Below, piece by piece: positions 44,926 through 54,040 of a stretch of 64,000 bases of DNA. Position 1 is the stretch's first letter. Every line of letters begins with the position of its first letter. Origin of the DNA: Providencia sp. (lineage in GTDB: Bacteria > Pseudomonadota > Gammaproteobacteria > Enterobacterales > Enterobacteriaceae); NCBI RefSeq assembly GCF_003533305.1, contig NZ_DOEH01000015.1, positions 1 to 64,000 on the forward strand, written 5' to 3'. A program made the position numbers and the translations under genes. Below the pieces are notes generated by a model that saw only the letters and a list, made by a program, of their open reading frames with translations, made no database searches and was not told the origin of the DNA.

Positions 44926-45043
44926 GTCATACTTCACGTTGTATCGGCGTTGACTTCGCTTGCTATCCCTAGTCACATACTTGTGTATGCTCCTAGGGTC
45001 TAGCTCGCTTTGCCGCCTTGCTACAACATGAATTATTTAGAGG
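44926..45043. repeat. Intergenic palindromic repeat, full copy 2 after plaP
   Basis: 118 bases from GTCATACTTCACGTTGTATC to CATGAATTATTTAGAGG. The central inverted motif is CACATACTTGTGTATG. It is in tandem with copy 1 and the same family as 57750-57997. Confidence 0.8.
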
Positions 45044-45107
45044 AAATATTTATATATTAAACTTAAATCTTTAGGGTTTTTTACTTCTAATTTATAACTG
45101 CCCAACC

Positions 45108-45147
45108 CTTCAATCCTTCAACCCTTCAATCCTTCAATCCTTCAAAT
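45108..45147. repeat. 8-bp simple tandem repeat, CTTCAAYC about five units
   Basis: Successive units CTTCAATC, CTTCAACC, CTTCAATC, CTTCAATC and CTTCAAAT occupy 40 bases, 132 bases upstream of the DUF4034 start codon. No palindromy or spacers, so not a CRISPR array. Confidence 0.85.
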
Positions 45148-45279
45148 TTATATAAGATCTATTCCTTAATTCTTATTTTAATTTTTAAACGCTATGTTAT
45201 TGTTATACAAAATTAATATTACCTTATTGATGCACTGATAGTGCTATTTGAGTTAAAGGAATAAGGAAATTGGCATAAA

Positions 45280-47316
45280 ATGTCATCTGCAATCAGCTCT
45301 ATAGAGTCATACATCGAAAAACGTAACTATTTGCGTTCATTACTGGCTTCCCATCAATTTGAACAGCTTGATCTATTGCTGAATAATATGCAGCAGCAAT
45401 GGCTAGAAAAATCATCTGAACCATTTGATTATGAATGGTTTATTAGTGATTTACTTGACCCAACAAAGATTGCGGCTGATATACTTTCTCATTTAGATAC
45501 TTGGATCAAAAGTAATCCAACGTCCTATCATGGGTATTTACTTCAGGGTTGTTATTGGGAAGCTGCAGCGGCACGTATTCGAACCTCTAATGGGGGAGAA
45601 TATGTAAGTGATGACCGCTGGATTGGAGCTCAACTTGCTCGAGATTTAGGGTTAGTATCCTATTTGCGCGCAATATCATTACATGAGCGTCCTGCTTATG
45701 CATTGCGCCGAATGATGCGCTTAACTGCTTATCTCGGAGAACCACAATGGCTATACGACTTAGCTTATGGTCGTGAGCCATATACTTATGTGCAATTGCA
45801 AAATGATATTGACCCCGAAATATGGCGTGCTGGTTTGCGTCGTTTACTCGATGAAGGTGGCGACTTAGCGTTTATTCCTCAAGAGTTACCTAGTAACCTT
45901 CCTGTTCGTGAAACAGATGAAGTTAAAACATATTGGTTGAATGCGACTTTAGCTATTCGCTCTCAAGATGTTGGCATTCGCAATGAGTACCTTTACTTCC
46001 TTTACCCGCGCTGGGGTGGTAGCCATGAACAAATGGCAGAGTTTATCGAAGGGGCTGTATGTGAAACATTGAGTGAGCAAGAGCGTAATATTTTGTGGAT
46101 CACTAAAGCTTGGGATTTCCTTGGTTATTCTATCTATTTTCCCGAACAAGAAGACCATGATGAAATTGAATATTGTTGTGATGCATTTGAACAGTTATTA
46201 GCGTTGGATTTAGCCGAGGAACAGCGTGCTCGTGTACTGTATCAATATGCCAATTTCCGTGCACATTACGGAAAACAAGATGGCGTTTGGCAAGTAGAAA
46301 AAATGCAGCTTTGTTATGAACTATTAGTAAAAGCATGGCAAATAAGTCCAGCCATGGCTAACCCTCAAATGGGATTAGATACATTGATGAGCTGCATTAA
46401 TTTCGCGCATATTAATGATAGTTATAATTTATTACCTCAATGGTTGGAGCGATTACAGCTGTTGGGTGATGATAAATATGCTGTCATTCTGGCCGCAGTA
46501 GCCAGTAAGTTTGGACTATATGGTATTTCGAAGGGACAATTCGATCATCAGGCACTAATGGCTCAAGCTAAATTTTTAGATGCGGAAGATCTTGATGTGG
46601 GGCAAGCCGCCGCTAATTTATTTGGCTCTCAATCTGAAGACGCGGCAATTTACCTATTGCAGCAAGCCTGTGAATGGGGCGATATTTCAGCAATGGCAAC
46701 GTTATCAGACGTATATGCAGGGGTATTATCACGTCAGAACGATCGTGATATCAATACCTATAAAGATAATGCGTTGCGAACGTATTGGATGGAACGCGCT
46801 GCAAACGGTGGTGATGCGACTAGCCAATATAATTTAGCTTATGGGATTCTTGAAGATAATGAAGAGTTGAGTCCAGAGCAGTATCAGCAAACGAAAAAAT
46901 TATTACTCAATGCAATGAATACATCCAATGTACGGCGAGATGTTTGGGAACGTTCAGCACATAGGCTCGCGACCTTATTGATATTTGGTGATATTCAAGA
47001 TGATATGCTGTTGTGTCTTGATACCGTATTACCCGCTTTATGGAATGATGAAAGTGTGGAAAACCAAGTGTTTGCTGCCGGCTATTATGCTTTGGCGTTT
47101 CATTTGGGCGCTGGGTGTACCCGAAATAGCTATTTGGCTAAAGTTTGGTTAGAGCGCGGATTGGAATTAGCACCAGAAGATAGTTATTTGGCTGACCGAG
47201 CAGCAGAGATATTCCGACATAAAGAACTGCTGGGTGGGACACGTGCCAAAATGGGTTTTAGTAAAGATCAAAAGTTAATGGATCAACATGGATATAATTT
47301 AACTTTTGGTGAGTAA
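45280..47316 (+). CDS. DUF4034-domain protein with TPR/Sel1-like repeats
   Basis: 678 residues, no signal peptide. The DUF4034 region (residues about 1-290) includes FLYPRWGGSHEQMAEF, the PRWGGS motif being typical of that domain. The C-terminal half is built of helical pairs such as AAIYLLQQACEWGDISAMATLSDVY and RTYWMERAANGGDATSQYNLAYGIL, which look like Sel1/TPR repeats used for protein contacts. Function unknown. It stands alone. An AAGGAA lies about 13 bases before the ATG, so translation initiation looks weak. An 8-bp tandem repeat lies in its upstream region. Confidence 0.75.
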   Translation: MSSAISSIESYIEKRNYLRSLLASHQFEQLDLLLNNMQQQWLEKSSEPFDYEWFISDLLDPTKIAADILSHLDTWIKSNPTSYHGYLLQGCYWEAAAARIRTSNGGEYVSDDRWIGAQLARDLGLVSYLRAISLHERPAYALRRMMRLTAYLGEPQWLYDLAYGREPYTYVQLQNDIDPEIWRAGLRRLLDEGGDLAFIPQELPSNLPVRETDEVKTYWLNATLAIRSQDVGIRNEYLYFLYPRWGGSHEQMAEFIEGAVCETLSEQERNILWITKAWDFLGYSIYFPEQEDHDEIEYCCDAFEQLLALDLAEEQRARVLYQYANFRAHYGKQDGVWQVEKMQLCYELLVKAWQISPAMANPQMGLDTLMSCINFAHINDSYNLLPQWLERLQLLGDDKYAVILAAVASKFGLYGISKGQFDHQALMAQAKFLDAEDLDVGQAAANLFGSQSEDAAIYLLQQACEWGDISAMATLSDVYAGVLSRQNDRDINTYKDNALRTYWMERAANGGDATSQYNLAYGILEDNEELSPEQYQQTKKLLLNAMNTSNVRRDVWERSAHRLATLLIFGDIQDDMLLCLDTVLPALWNDESVENQVFAAGYYALAFHLGAGCTRNSYLAKVWLERGLELAPEDSYLADRAAEIFRHKELLGGTRAKMGFSKDQKLMDQHGYNLTFGE

Positions 47317-47597
47317 AATAGGTCAGTAGCGTTATTGCACGTGGCATTACCACAAAAATAGCGCTACGATTTTTCCATTCCAACTGAAATTATGCGTTAC
47401 CTTTGTATAAAGTTATGGCAACAACCGCTAGATAGATATTTTATCGTCCTCAATCAACGTTTAGCAATATATCGCTGTTTTCTCTTTCCTTAATGCCAAG
47501 TTTAAGGAAACGTAATAACCTACTAATACACTAATATTATGTGATATTGTTGTTATATCTAATGACAGCACAACTTTGTGTATAGGAAGATGAGTAA

Positions 47598-49340
47598 ATG
47601 ACAGATACAAAAAGCCCTGAGAATCAACGATTACTACTCACACTCAGGAACATTGTTGGCAAAAAAAATATTCTCACTGAGCCTCATAAAACAGAACGTT
47701 ATCGTAAAGGCTTTCGTTCTGGGGTTGGTGATGCGATAGCGGTAGTTTTTCCGACCACATTGTTGGAGCAGTGGTATGTATTCAAAGCTTGTGTTGAGGC
47801 AGATAAAATTGTTTTGATGCAAGCGGCTAATACAGGGTTAACAGAGGGCTCAACGCCAAGTGGTTATGATTATGATCGCGATATTGTGATTATCAGCACG
47901 CTAAGACTAAACCAAATTCAAGTGCTACCTGAGTTTAATCAGGTGGTGGCAATGCCCGGTAGTACCTTATATGACTTAGAAAAAATATTAAAACCTTTAG
48001 GCCGAGAGCCTCATTCTTTAATTGGTTCATCTTGTATTGGTGCTTCTGTTGTTGGTGGTATCTGTAATAGCTCAGGTGGCTCGTTAGTACGCCGTGGGCC
48101 TGCTTATACAGAATTAGCGCTGTATGGGCGTGTAAATGATGAAGGCAAAGTTGAGCTGATTAATCATCTAGGGATTGATCTAGGTGAAACACCGGAAGCA
48201 ATATTAAATAATTTACAAAACCGAGCTTACGGTAGTGAAGATGTACAAGTAAGTGAAAAATTGGCATCTGACCATGAATATGCGCAGCGAGTGCGAGACG
48301 TTGATGCGGATACACCGTCACGTTTTAATGCAGATGAGCGACGTTTATTTGAAGCGTCAGGTTGTGCGGGTAAATTGGCTGTTTTTGCTGTGCGCTTAGA
48401 TACATTCCCCGCAGATAAATCCACACAAGTCTTTTATATTGGTTCCAATAATCCTGATGTGTTAGAGGATATTCGTCGTCATATATTGAGTGAATTTAAA
48501 AACTTACCTGTAGCGGGTGAGTATATGCATCGCGGTTGTTTTGATATTGCCGAAATTTACGGTAAAGATACCTTTTTAATGATTGATAAATTTGGCACCG
48601 ATAAAATGCCAATGTTTTTCACTATAAAAGGTCGTCTGGATGCAATTTTAAATAAAGTGCCATTGTTGCCCTCAAATTTAGTGGATAGAGGAATGCAATT
48701 GTTGAGTAAATTATGGCCATCACATTTACCGCCTCGTATGAAAGAGTTTCGTGACCGCTATGAACATCATTTAATGTTAAAAATGGCAGGTGATGGTATT
48801 GATGAAGCTAAAGTATGGCTAAAAGCATTCTTTGCCAGCGCGGATGGTGGTTATTTTGAATGTACAGCGGAAGAGGGTGCTAAAGCCTTTTTACATCGCT
48901 TCGCCGCCGCAGGTTCAGCAGTGCGTTATCATGCTGTTCATGCTAAAGATGTTGAAGATGTTTTGCCTCTGGATATTGCGCTTAGACGTAATGACACTCA
49001 GTGGTTTGAACAACTTCCACCTGAAATAGAAGATCTGCTCGTACATAAACTCTATTGCGGACATTTTATGTGCCATGTAATGCATCAAGATTATGTTTTA
49101 AAGAAAGGGGTTAACCCGAAAGAGTTAAAAGAGAAAATGTTAGCCCTACTGGATGAGCGTGGAGCGCAATATCCCGCAGAGCATAACGTTGGGCATTTAT
49201 ATAAAGCACAGCCGCAACTAAAATCTTTCTATAAAGACGCTGACCCGACGAATACCATGAACCCTGGTCTCGGTAAAACAACTAAGCGTAAGAATTGGGA
49301 AGGGGATTGTGGCTGTGATAGCCATTCTGGTGAACATTAA
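47598..49340 (+). CDS. dld: Quinone-dependent D-lactate dehydrogenase Dld
   Basis: 580 residues (E. coli 571). The FAD-binding domain has LIGSSCIGASVVGGICNSSGGSLVRRGPAYTE, and the closing membrane-binding/catalytic region has HLYKAQPQLKSFYKDADPTNTMNPGLGKT. It is a peripheral inner-membrane flavoprotein that oxidises D-lactate to pyruvate and feeds electrons to quinone. It is monocistronic, convergent with sbcB across a bidirectional terminator. Confidence 0.95.
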   Translation: MTDTKSPENQRLLLTLRNIVGKKNILTEPHKTERYRKGFRSGVGDAIAVVFPTTLLEQWYVFKACVEADKIVLMQAANTGLTEGSTPSGYDYDRDIVIISTLRLNQIQVLPEFNQVVAMPGSTLYDLEKILKPLGREPHSLIGSSCIGASVVGGICNSSGGSLVRRGPAYTELALYGRVNDEGKVELINHLGIDLGETPEAILNNLQNRAYGSEDVQVSEKLASDHEYAQRVRDVDADTPSRFNADERRLFEASGCAGKLAVFAVRLDTFPADKSTQVFYIGSNNPDVLEDIRRHILSEFKNLPVAGEYMHRGCFDIAEIYGKDTFLMIDKFGTDKMPMFFTIKGRLDAILNKVPLLPSNLVDRGMQLLSKLWPSHLPPRMKEFRDRYEHHLMLKMAGDGIDEAKVWLKAFFASADGGYFECTAEEGAKAFLHRFAAAGSAVRYHAVHAKDVEDVLPLDIALRRNDTQWFEQLPPEIEDLLVHKLYCGHFMCHVMHQDYVLKKGVNPKELKEKMLALLDERGAQYPAEHNVGHLYKAQPQLKSFYKDADPTNTMNPGLGKTTKRKNWEGDCGCDSHSGEH

Positions 49341-49360
49341 TTAAAACATCTTCCTTATAA

Positions 49361-49386
49361 AAATGGGCAGATTATCTGCCCATTTT
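49361..49386. terminator. Bidirectional terminator between dld and sbcB
   Basis: Ten-base stem AATGGGCAGA/TCTGCCCATT with a three-base loop between convergent genes, flanked by A and T residues. Confidence 0.85.
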
Positions 49387-49406
49387 CATTTTATTTAGTA
49401 TTTTAG

Positions 49407-50834
49407 CTAACTTGCTAACTCTGTCGCGTAATTTACTAATGCCTTTAATTGTTGGCAACGTTTTTCATCTTGCTGATGTTCCACAAGTAGCATTTGTATT
49501 TGTTTCATATATTCGGTTAAACGAGCTTCGTTAAAGTAGTCTCTACGATGTTGTAACCAGCGTTGTTGCTCTTCATAAGATAAGATGTTTGGAAAGTTAC
49601 GTGCTTTATAGCGAAAGAAAAGTTCTTTCATGCGCTTATCTTCAAAACTAAGATCTAAAGCGGGCAAATTCTGCGGTAATGTTTCACGAATAATATCCAT
49701 CGTAGAACGATCGGAAGTACTAAAGAAGCCGCTATAAATTTGTGTGTCTACATCATTTGATTCTTCAAATTCTTGTGCAACACTAAATAACTCAATTAAT
49801 TTATTACGGATTTCTGGATCTTTGCGAAGAACTTCTAAATTACGTAGACATAAATCACGATCTAAACCTGTACGCTCTGCATCTTCAGGACGCAATGTTT
49901 TTTCGGGCGCTAAAATTGGGCATTTATTAATTTGCACTAATTTAACGGGAACGGGTAGTTTGTCCCCAAGTTCTGCTTTAGGTGTATAAAGCCGAGTGCG
50001 CAATTCTTGTGCATTTAATTCAATTAAAGGGGATAAATCCGCGGATAAATCACACATGATGACCGCATTACGATTATCAGGATGCCATGCTAATGGAGCA
50101 ACTAAACTCACATAAGAGCGTAAAGCGCCAAACATGCCAGAAACATGCACCAGAGGAGTCATATTAACGATATCTATTAATTCACTGACTTTATTTTTAT
50201 TTCGTAGTTGATAAAAATAATCAAACATTCGTGGTTGTGCTGCTTTCAGTAATTTAGCCATGTTGATCGTGGCTAAAACATCGGACATCGCATCATGAGC
50301 ATTTTCATGCAAAATGCCATTAGCCTTACTTAAATGCTCAAGACGTAAACTAGGTAACCCATCTTCGTTTTCAGGCCAGTTAATGCCTTCAGGACGCAGT
50401 GCAAAGCAGGCACGAAGCGTATCAAGTAGATCCCATCGAGAGTTACCTTGTTGCCAGCTATAGGCATATGGGTCATAGAAATTGCGATAAAAAATATTAC
50501 GCGTGACTTCATCATCAAAACGAATATTGTTATAACCCATGATACAAGTATTAGGCACACTGAATGCTTGATGAACACGTTTCGCAAATTCAGCTTCGTT
50601 TACACCTTGTGCCAGTGCAATTTGTGGCGTAATACCCGTGATCATTACCGCTTCTGGTTGTGGTAAATAGTCATCTGATGGTGCGCAATAGAAAACTTCG
50701 GGTTCATCGATGATATTGAAATCGAGGTCAGTACGTACACCTGCAAATTGAGCCGGTCTATCCAGCGCAGGCCGTTTACCGAAAGTTTCATAGTCATGAA
50801 TGAAAAATGAGGGTTGTTTTTTATTGTCTTTCAA
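49407..50834 (-). CDS. sbcB: Exonuclease I (SbcB)
   Basis: 475 residues, the same length as E. coli ExoI. It is a DEDDh nuclease with the first acidic motif in FFIHDYETFGKRPALDRPAQFAG and later NENAHDAMSDVLATI with the His-x-Asp motif. SH3-like and helical C-terminal domains follow. It degrades single-stranded DNA 3' to 5' and acts in mismatch repair and recombination, binding the SSB tail. Transcribed alone. Confidence 0.96.
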   Translation of the reverse strand: MKDNKKQPSFFIHDYETFGKRPALDRPAQFAGVRTDLDFNIIDEPEVFYCAPSDDYLPQPEAVMITGITPQIALAQGVNEAEFAKRVHQAFSVPNTCIMGYNNIRFDDEVTRNIFYRNFYDPYAYSWQQGNSRWDLLDTLRACFALRPEGINWPENEDGLPSLRLEHLSKANGILHENAHDAMSDVLATINMAKLLKAAQPRMFDYFYQLRNKNKVSELIDIVNMTPLVHVSGMFGALRSYVSLVAPLAWHPDNRNAVIMCDLSADLSPLIELNAQELRTRLYTPKAELGDKLPVPVKLVQINKCPILAPEKTLRPEDAERTGLDRDLCLRNLEVLRKDPEIRNKLIELFSVAQEFEESNDVDTQIYSGFFSTSDRSTMDIIRETLPQNLPALDLSFEDKRMKELFFRYKARNFPNILSYEEQQRWLQHRRDYFNEARLTEYMKQIQMLLVEHQQDEKRCQQLKALVNYATELAS

Positions 50835-51151
50835 CGTGAACCACCGTGTAGTTTTATATTGTATTGCATGAAATGCTATCTTGTAACCGCATATTCTTCG
50901 GGAGCATTGCTTTAATATTCTATGTTAGTGTTGCTTAATAGTAACCTATCTACACACAAAGCTAAACCAAACAAAGAATAGCAATCGGGATCATTAATAA
51001 TTGATGTATTTAGGATTTCTATTGCTAGACTCTATAAAATAGTAAGTTTGATAATTTTGTTTAAGCAAATTAATTATGGATGATATTCAGAGGCGATATT
51101 AAATAGAGTATCAAGTGATTTTATAGTGTGACCAATGTCTCAAATAGATAT

Positions 51152-51165
51152 TGTTAACGTTAACA
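51152..51165. promoter_or_regulatory. LacI/GalR-type operator, distal copy
   Basis: TGTTAACGTTAACA is a perfect 14-base palindrome with the central CG typical of LacI-family sites. It lies 100 bases before the sugar-permease ATG. Confidence 0.6.
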
Positions 51166-51167
51166 TT

Positions 51168-51183
51168 TGTGAGTAACATCGCA
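51168..51183. promoter_or_regulatory. CRP-type site between the two operators
   Basis: TGTGAGTAACATCGCA matches TGTGA-N6-TCACA at nine of ten conserved bases. Its position between two operators fits a catabolite-controlled sugar gene. Confidence 0.5.
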
Positions 51184-51210
51184 AATGGCAGGCAAATATC
51201 TAGTTTACAG

Positions 51211-51232
51211 TTAATGTTAACCTTAACATTAA
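51211..51232. promoter_or_regulatory. LacI/GalR-type operator, proximal copy
   Basis: Arms TTAATGTTAA and TTAACATTAA around CC form an inverted repeat. Its centre is 63 bases from that of the distal operator, six helical turns, which suits cooperative binding or a small loop. Confidence 0.5.
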
Positions 51233-51264
51233 GCCAAGGATTATTATTAGTTGGCGGATAAAAC

Positions 51265-52542
51265 ATGAATAGTGAATCAAAAAAATATTATGCCTCACTA
51301 AGTGCGTTGTTGTTTTTTTTCTTTTTCACCTGGTCATCAACATTTTCAGTTGTTGCAATTTGGTTACGTAAATATGTTGGCTTAGAGGGAACGGATACTG
51401 GCGTTATTTTTTCGTGTATCTCAATTATCGCATTATGTGCACAACCACTATATGGATTTTTACAAGATAAATTAGGTTTACGTAAAAACCTTTTACTTTT
51501 TATTGCAATTTTACTGATTGCCTCTGGTCCATTTTTTATGGTATTTGGCTCATTATTAAAGTGGAATATTGTGATAGGTAGTTTAGTGGGGGGGTTGTTC
51601 ATTGGCATGACCTTTCATGCGGGGATTGGTGTTCTTGAATCTTATACCGAGCGTGTCAGCCGATTACGTGATTTTGAATACGGCAAAGCCAGAATGTGGG
51701 GATCTTTAGGTTGGGCTGTCGCCACTTTCTTTGCTGGGCGTAATATCAATATTGATCCAAATTATAATTTTATAATGGCTACTATTTCGGGTGTCATCTT
51801 TCTAATTATATTATTGAGATTAAAAACCGCAAAAACAGATGCTTATAATAGCCTTGAGCATGGCAGTCCTTCTGCGATTACGATTGGAGATGCTTTACAG
51901 TTATTCGCATTGCCGCGTTTCTGGGCGCTCATCTTGTTTGTACTTGGTACTTGTATTTACAGTGTTTATGATCAGCAATTCATGGTCTATTTTGCGCATC
52001 AGTTTGCTGATGAAAAAATGGGTAATGAGATGTACGGATATCTAAATTCATTACAGGTCTTCTTAGAGGCTGGTGGTATGTTTTTAGCCCCGTTTATTGT
52101 AAACCGAATTGGTGCGAAAAATGGATTATTATTTGCTAGTAGCATTATGGCATTAAGAGTTATTGGTTCAGGTTTAGTGGAAGGACCAATTTTAATTTCA
52201 GCGATGAAACTCTTACACGCCGTTGAATTGCCTATTCTCTTAATTGCTATCTTTAAGTATAACAGCCGTCATTTTGATAAGCGTTTATCATCTACTTTAT
52301 ATTTAGTCGGTTTTAGCTGCATTACTTCTGTTGTTGCCAGTATTTTGTCACCACTGGCGGGTTGGGGATATGACAAAATTGGATTTGCAGATACATACTT
52401 AATTATGGGTGGTTTTGTCGTTTTAACCACAATATTATCCGCATTTTGTCTACGCAGTGATAAAATTGATAGCAATGAAAATGAAAAAAGTGCGAAAACC
52501 AATCTCAATAATATTGAGAGCCCATTGGTCACCAAAGCATAA
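51265..52542 (+). CDS. LacY-family oligosaccharide:H+ symporter
   Basis: 425 residues, twelve predicted membrane segments. It aligns with LacY/CscB/RafB: FFFFFTWSSTFSVVAIWLRKYVGLEGTDTG at the start, YGFLQDKLGLRKNL as loop 2-3, FEYGKARMWGSLGWAVATFFAG in segment 5, and LLHAVELPILLIAIFKYNSRHFDKRLSST. It imports a di- or trisaccharide with protons. The substrate (sucrose, raffinose, lactose or other) is not fixed by eye. Two LacI-type operators and a CRP-like site lie upstream, yet no repressor or glycosidase gene is adjacent: sbcB is behind it and tmaR follows. RBS is weak. Confidence 0.85.
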   Translation: MNSESKKYYASLSALLFFFFFTWSSTFSVVAIWLRKYVGLEGTDTGVIFSCISIIALCAQPLYGFLQDKLGLRKNLLLFIAILLIASGPFFMVFGSLLKWNIVIGSLVGGLFIGMTFHAGIGVLESYTERVSRLRDFEYGKARMWGSLGWAVATFFAGRNINIDPNYNFIMATISGVIFLIILLRLKTAKTDAYNSLEHGSPSAITIGDALQLFALPRFWALILFVLGTCIYSVYDQQFMVYFAHQFADEKMGNEMYGYLNSLQVFLEAGGMFLAPFIVNRIGAKNGLLFASSIMALRVIGSGLVEGPILISAMKLLHAVELPILLIAIFKYNSRHFDKRLSSTLYLVGFSCITSVVASILSPLAGWGYDKIGFADTYLIMGGFVVLTTILSAFCLRSDKIDSNENEKSAKTNLNNIESPLVTKA

Positions 52543-52721
52543 AGCAATGAGGTTTTAAGCATATTATTTGGGCAGTAAATGCACATAGATAGCGCTGTAA
52601 CTTGAAGTATAATGGCTATAAATCAATAAAAATGTGAAACTGACTTGTAACATGATGGTATTCGAAGGTATTGTGTTAATAGATAACACGTTTTGAATAT
52701 TTTAATAGAGGGTTTTAAATC

Positions 52722-53054
52722 ATGGACAACGCTAACAAGCCGTCTTTCCAAAATGTACTGGAATTTGTGCGTATGTTTCGCCGTAAAAATAAGATCCGTC
52801 GTGAAATTACCGACAATGAGAAAAAAATTCGCGATAACCAAAAGCGAGTTTTATTATTAGATAACCTGAGTGAGTATATTAAACCAGGTATGTCTATTGA
52901 CGATATTCAAGCTATTATTGCGAATATGCGTAGTGACTACGACGATCGTGTTGATGATTACATCATTAAAAACGCTGAGCTTTCTAAAGAGCGTCGTGAT
53001 ATCTCTAAAAAATTAAAAGAGATGGGCGAATTACCTCGTATTGACGTTAAATAG
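52722..53054 (+). CDS. tmaR: TmaR (YeeX), polar PTS regulator, DUF496
   Basis: 110 residues, close to E. coli YeeX/TmaR (109): [24 protein letters not shown] at the start and [42 protein letters not shown] after. It is largely coiled coil. In E. coli TmaR forms polar clusters that sequester PTS enzyme I and tune sugar uptake. A terminator follows directly. Confidence 0.94.
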   Translation: MDNANKPSFQNVLEFVRMFRRKNKIRREITDNEKKIRDNQKRVLLLDNLSEYIKPGMSIDDIQAIIANMRSDYDDRVDDYIIKNAELSKERRDISKKLKEMGELPRIDVK

Positions 53055-53090
53055 TCGATAGGTAATCGTTTTTTTCAATTTAGTTTATTT

Positions 53091-53123
53091 GAAGCCGAGT
53101 TAGTCTCGGCTTCTTTGTTTTTC
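53091..53123 (+). terminator. Terminator of tmaR
   Basis: Nine-base stem GAAGCCGAG/CTCGGCTTC, five-base loop, T-rich tail TTTGTTTTT. Confidence 0.88.
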
Positions 53124-53144
53124 TTCTTTGTATTTATTATTAGC

Positions 53145-53834
53145 TTAAATAACAATAGTCTTAACTTGCTTGATGAGTGCACTCGCAAGTGCTTCCATAT
53201 CAGTTTTATCAATAAAGCCCATAGTGATGGCTGCGGCGATTAATTCCCCTTGATTATTGAAAACGGGGCAGGCAATTGATTGAGCACCAGGAATACCCTC
53301 TGTTGGTGTATAGCGAATGGCGTAACCTTGCTGTATTACTGTATCAAGCTCTTGGGATGAAAATAAGGTCTGTTTGATTTGTTTATCAAAGGCACAATAA
53401 ATGATACCTGCGGCACTTTTTTCAAGAGGTAACGGTGTATTTGGTAAATAATCGATATCAACATTTTTAAAGCTGCGATTATATTTCACTAGTGACACAG
53501 TTTTACCTAATCGAGAAGCAACCCCTGTCGAAACATTCTGTTCGTCACGAAAGTTTATTAAGCTGTTATTAATAATATCGATATGTGAATTATCAGCCTC
53601 AATAAAGCTCGATAATAATAAAATATTTCGTCCTAGCCCATAACGGCTTGTCTGGATATCTTGATAGAGCATTTGTGTTCTACAAAGAGAGACGAGATAT
53701 TTATGTAATCGACTTTTAGATATTTCACATCCTTTAGAAATATCCGCAGCACGAGCAATACCGCCATTTTGAGCAATAAAATTTAAAATGTTAATTGCAA
53801 TATCAACAGAATTAACACCTTGCAGTGTAGACAT
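53145..53834 (-). CDS. IclR-family transcriptional regulator
   Basis: 229 residues. An N-terminal winged helix (SVDIAINILNFIAQNGGIARAADISKGCEISKSRLHKYL) is followed by an IclR effector domain with LPLEKSAAGIIYCAFD and GIPGAQSIACPVFNNQGELIAAAITMGF. The effector is unknown. The start at 53834 is supported by GCGAGG seven bases upstream; in-frame codons up to 53873 precede it without homology. It is divergent from the second DmsABC-like operon and 206 bases from its start, so it is the likely regulator of that operon. Confidence 0.88.
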   Translation of the reverse strand: MSTLQGVNSVDIAINILNFIAQNGGIARAADISKGCEISKSRLHKYLVSLCRTQMLYQDIQTSRYGLGRNILLLSSFIEADNSHIDIINNSLINFRDEQNVSTGVASRLGKTVSLVKYNRSFKNVDIDYLPNTPLPLEKSAAGIIYCAFDKQIKQTLFSSQELDTVIQQGYAIRYTPTEGIPGAQSIACPVFNNQGELIAAAITMGFIDKTDMEALASALIKQVKTIVI

Positions 53835-53960
53835 AAATAAACCTCGCTTTAACAAGACCGCTGATTTTACCACGAGTCGCTAACGTCAGCTAACATCTCC
53901 ATAAAAATCGCTTTTAGTTCTGTGGTCATCATCTTTTATACCCGTAAATAGTGTGTTGTT

Positions 53961-53974
53961 TTGATCTCTCTCAA
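53961..53974 (+). promoter_or_regulatory. FNR-type site upstream of the second DmsABC-like operon
   Basis: TTGATCTCTCTCAA differs from TTGAT-N4-ATCAA at one position. It lies in the IclR/dmsA-like intergenic region, 66 bases before the chosen start. Confidence 0.5.
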
Positions 53975-54040
53975 GTTTACTAATTGTGTATGGAGTATAT
54001 ATATGGTGAACTTATTAAAGCAATGTCGAGGTTTACTATA

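Noticed and set aside
45108..45147. Short tandem repeats considered as a CRISPR array
   Set aside because: The units are 8 bp and directly abutting, with no spacers and no cas genes.
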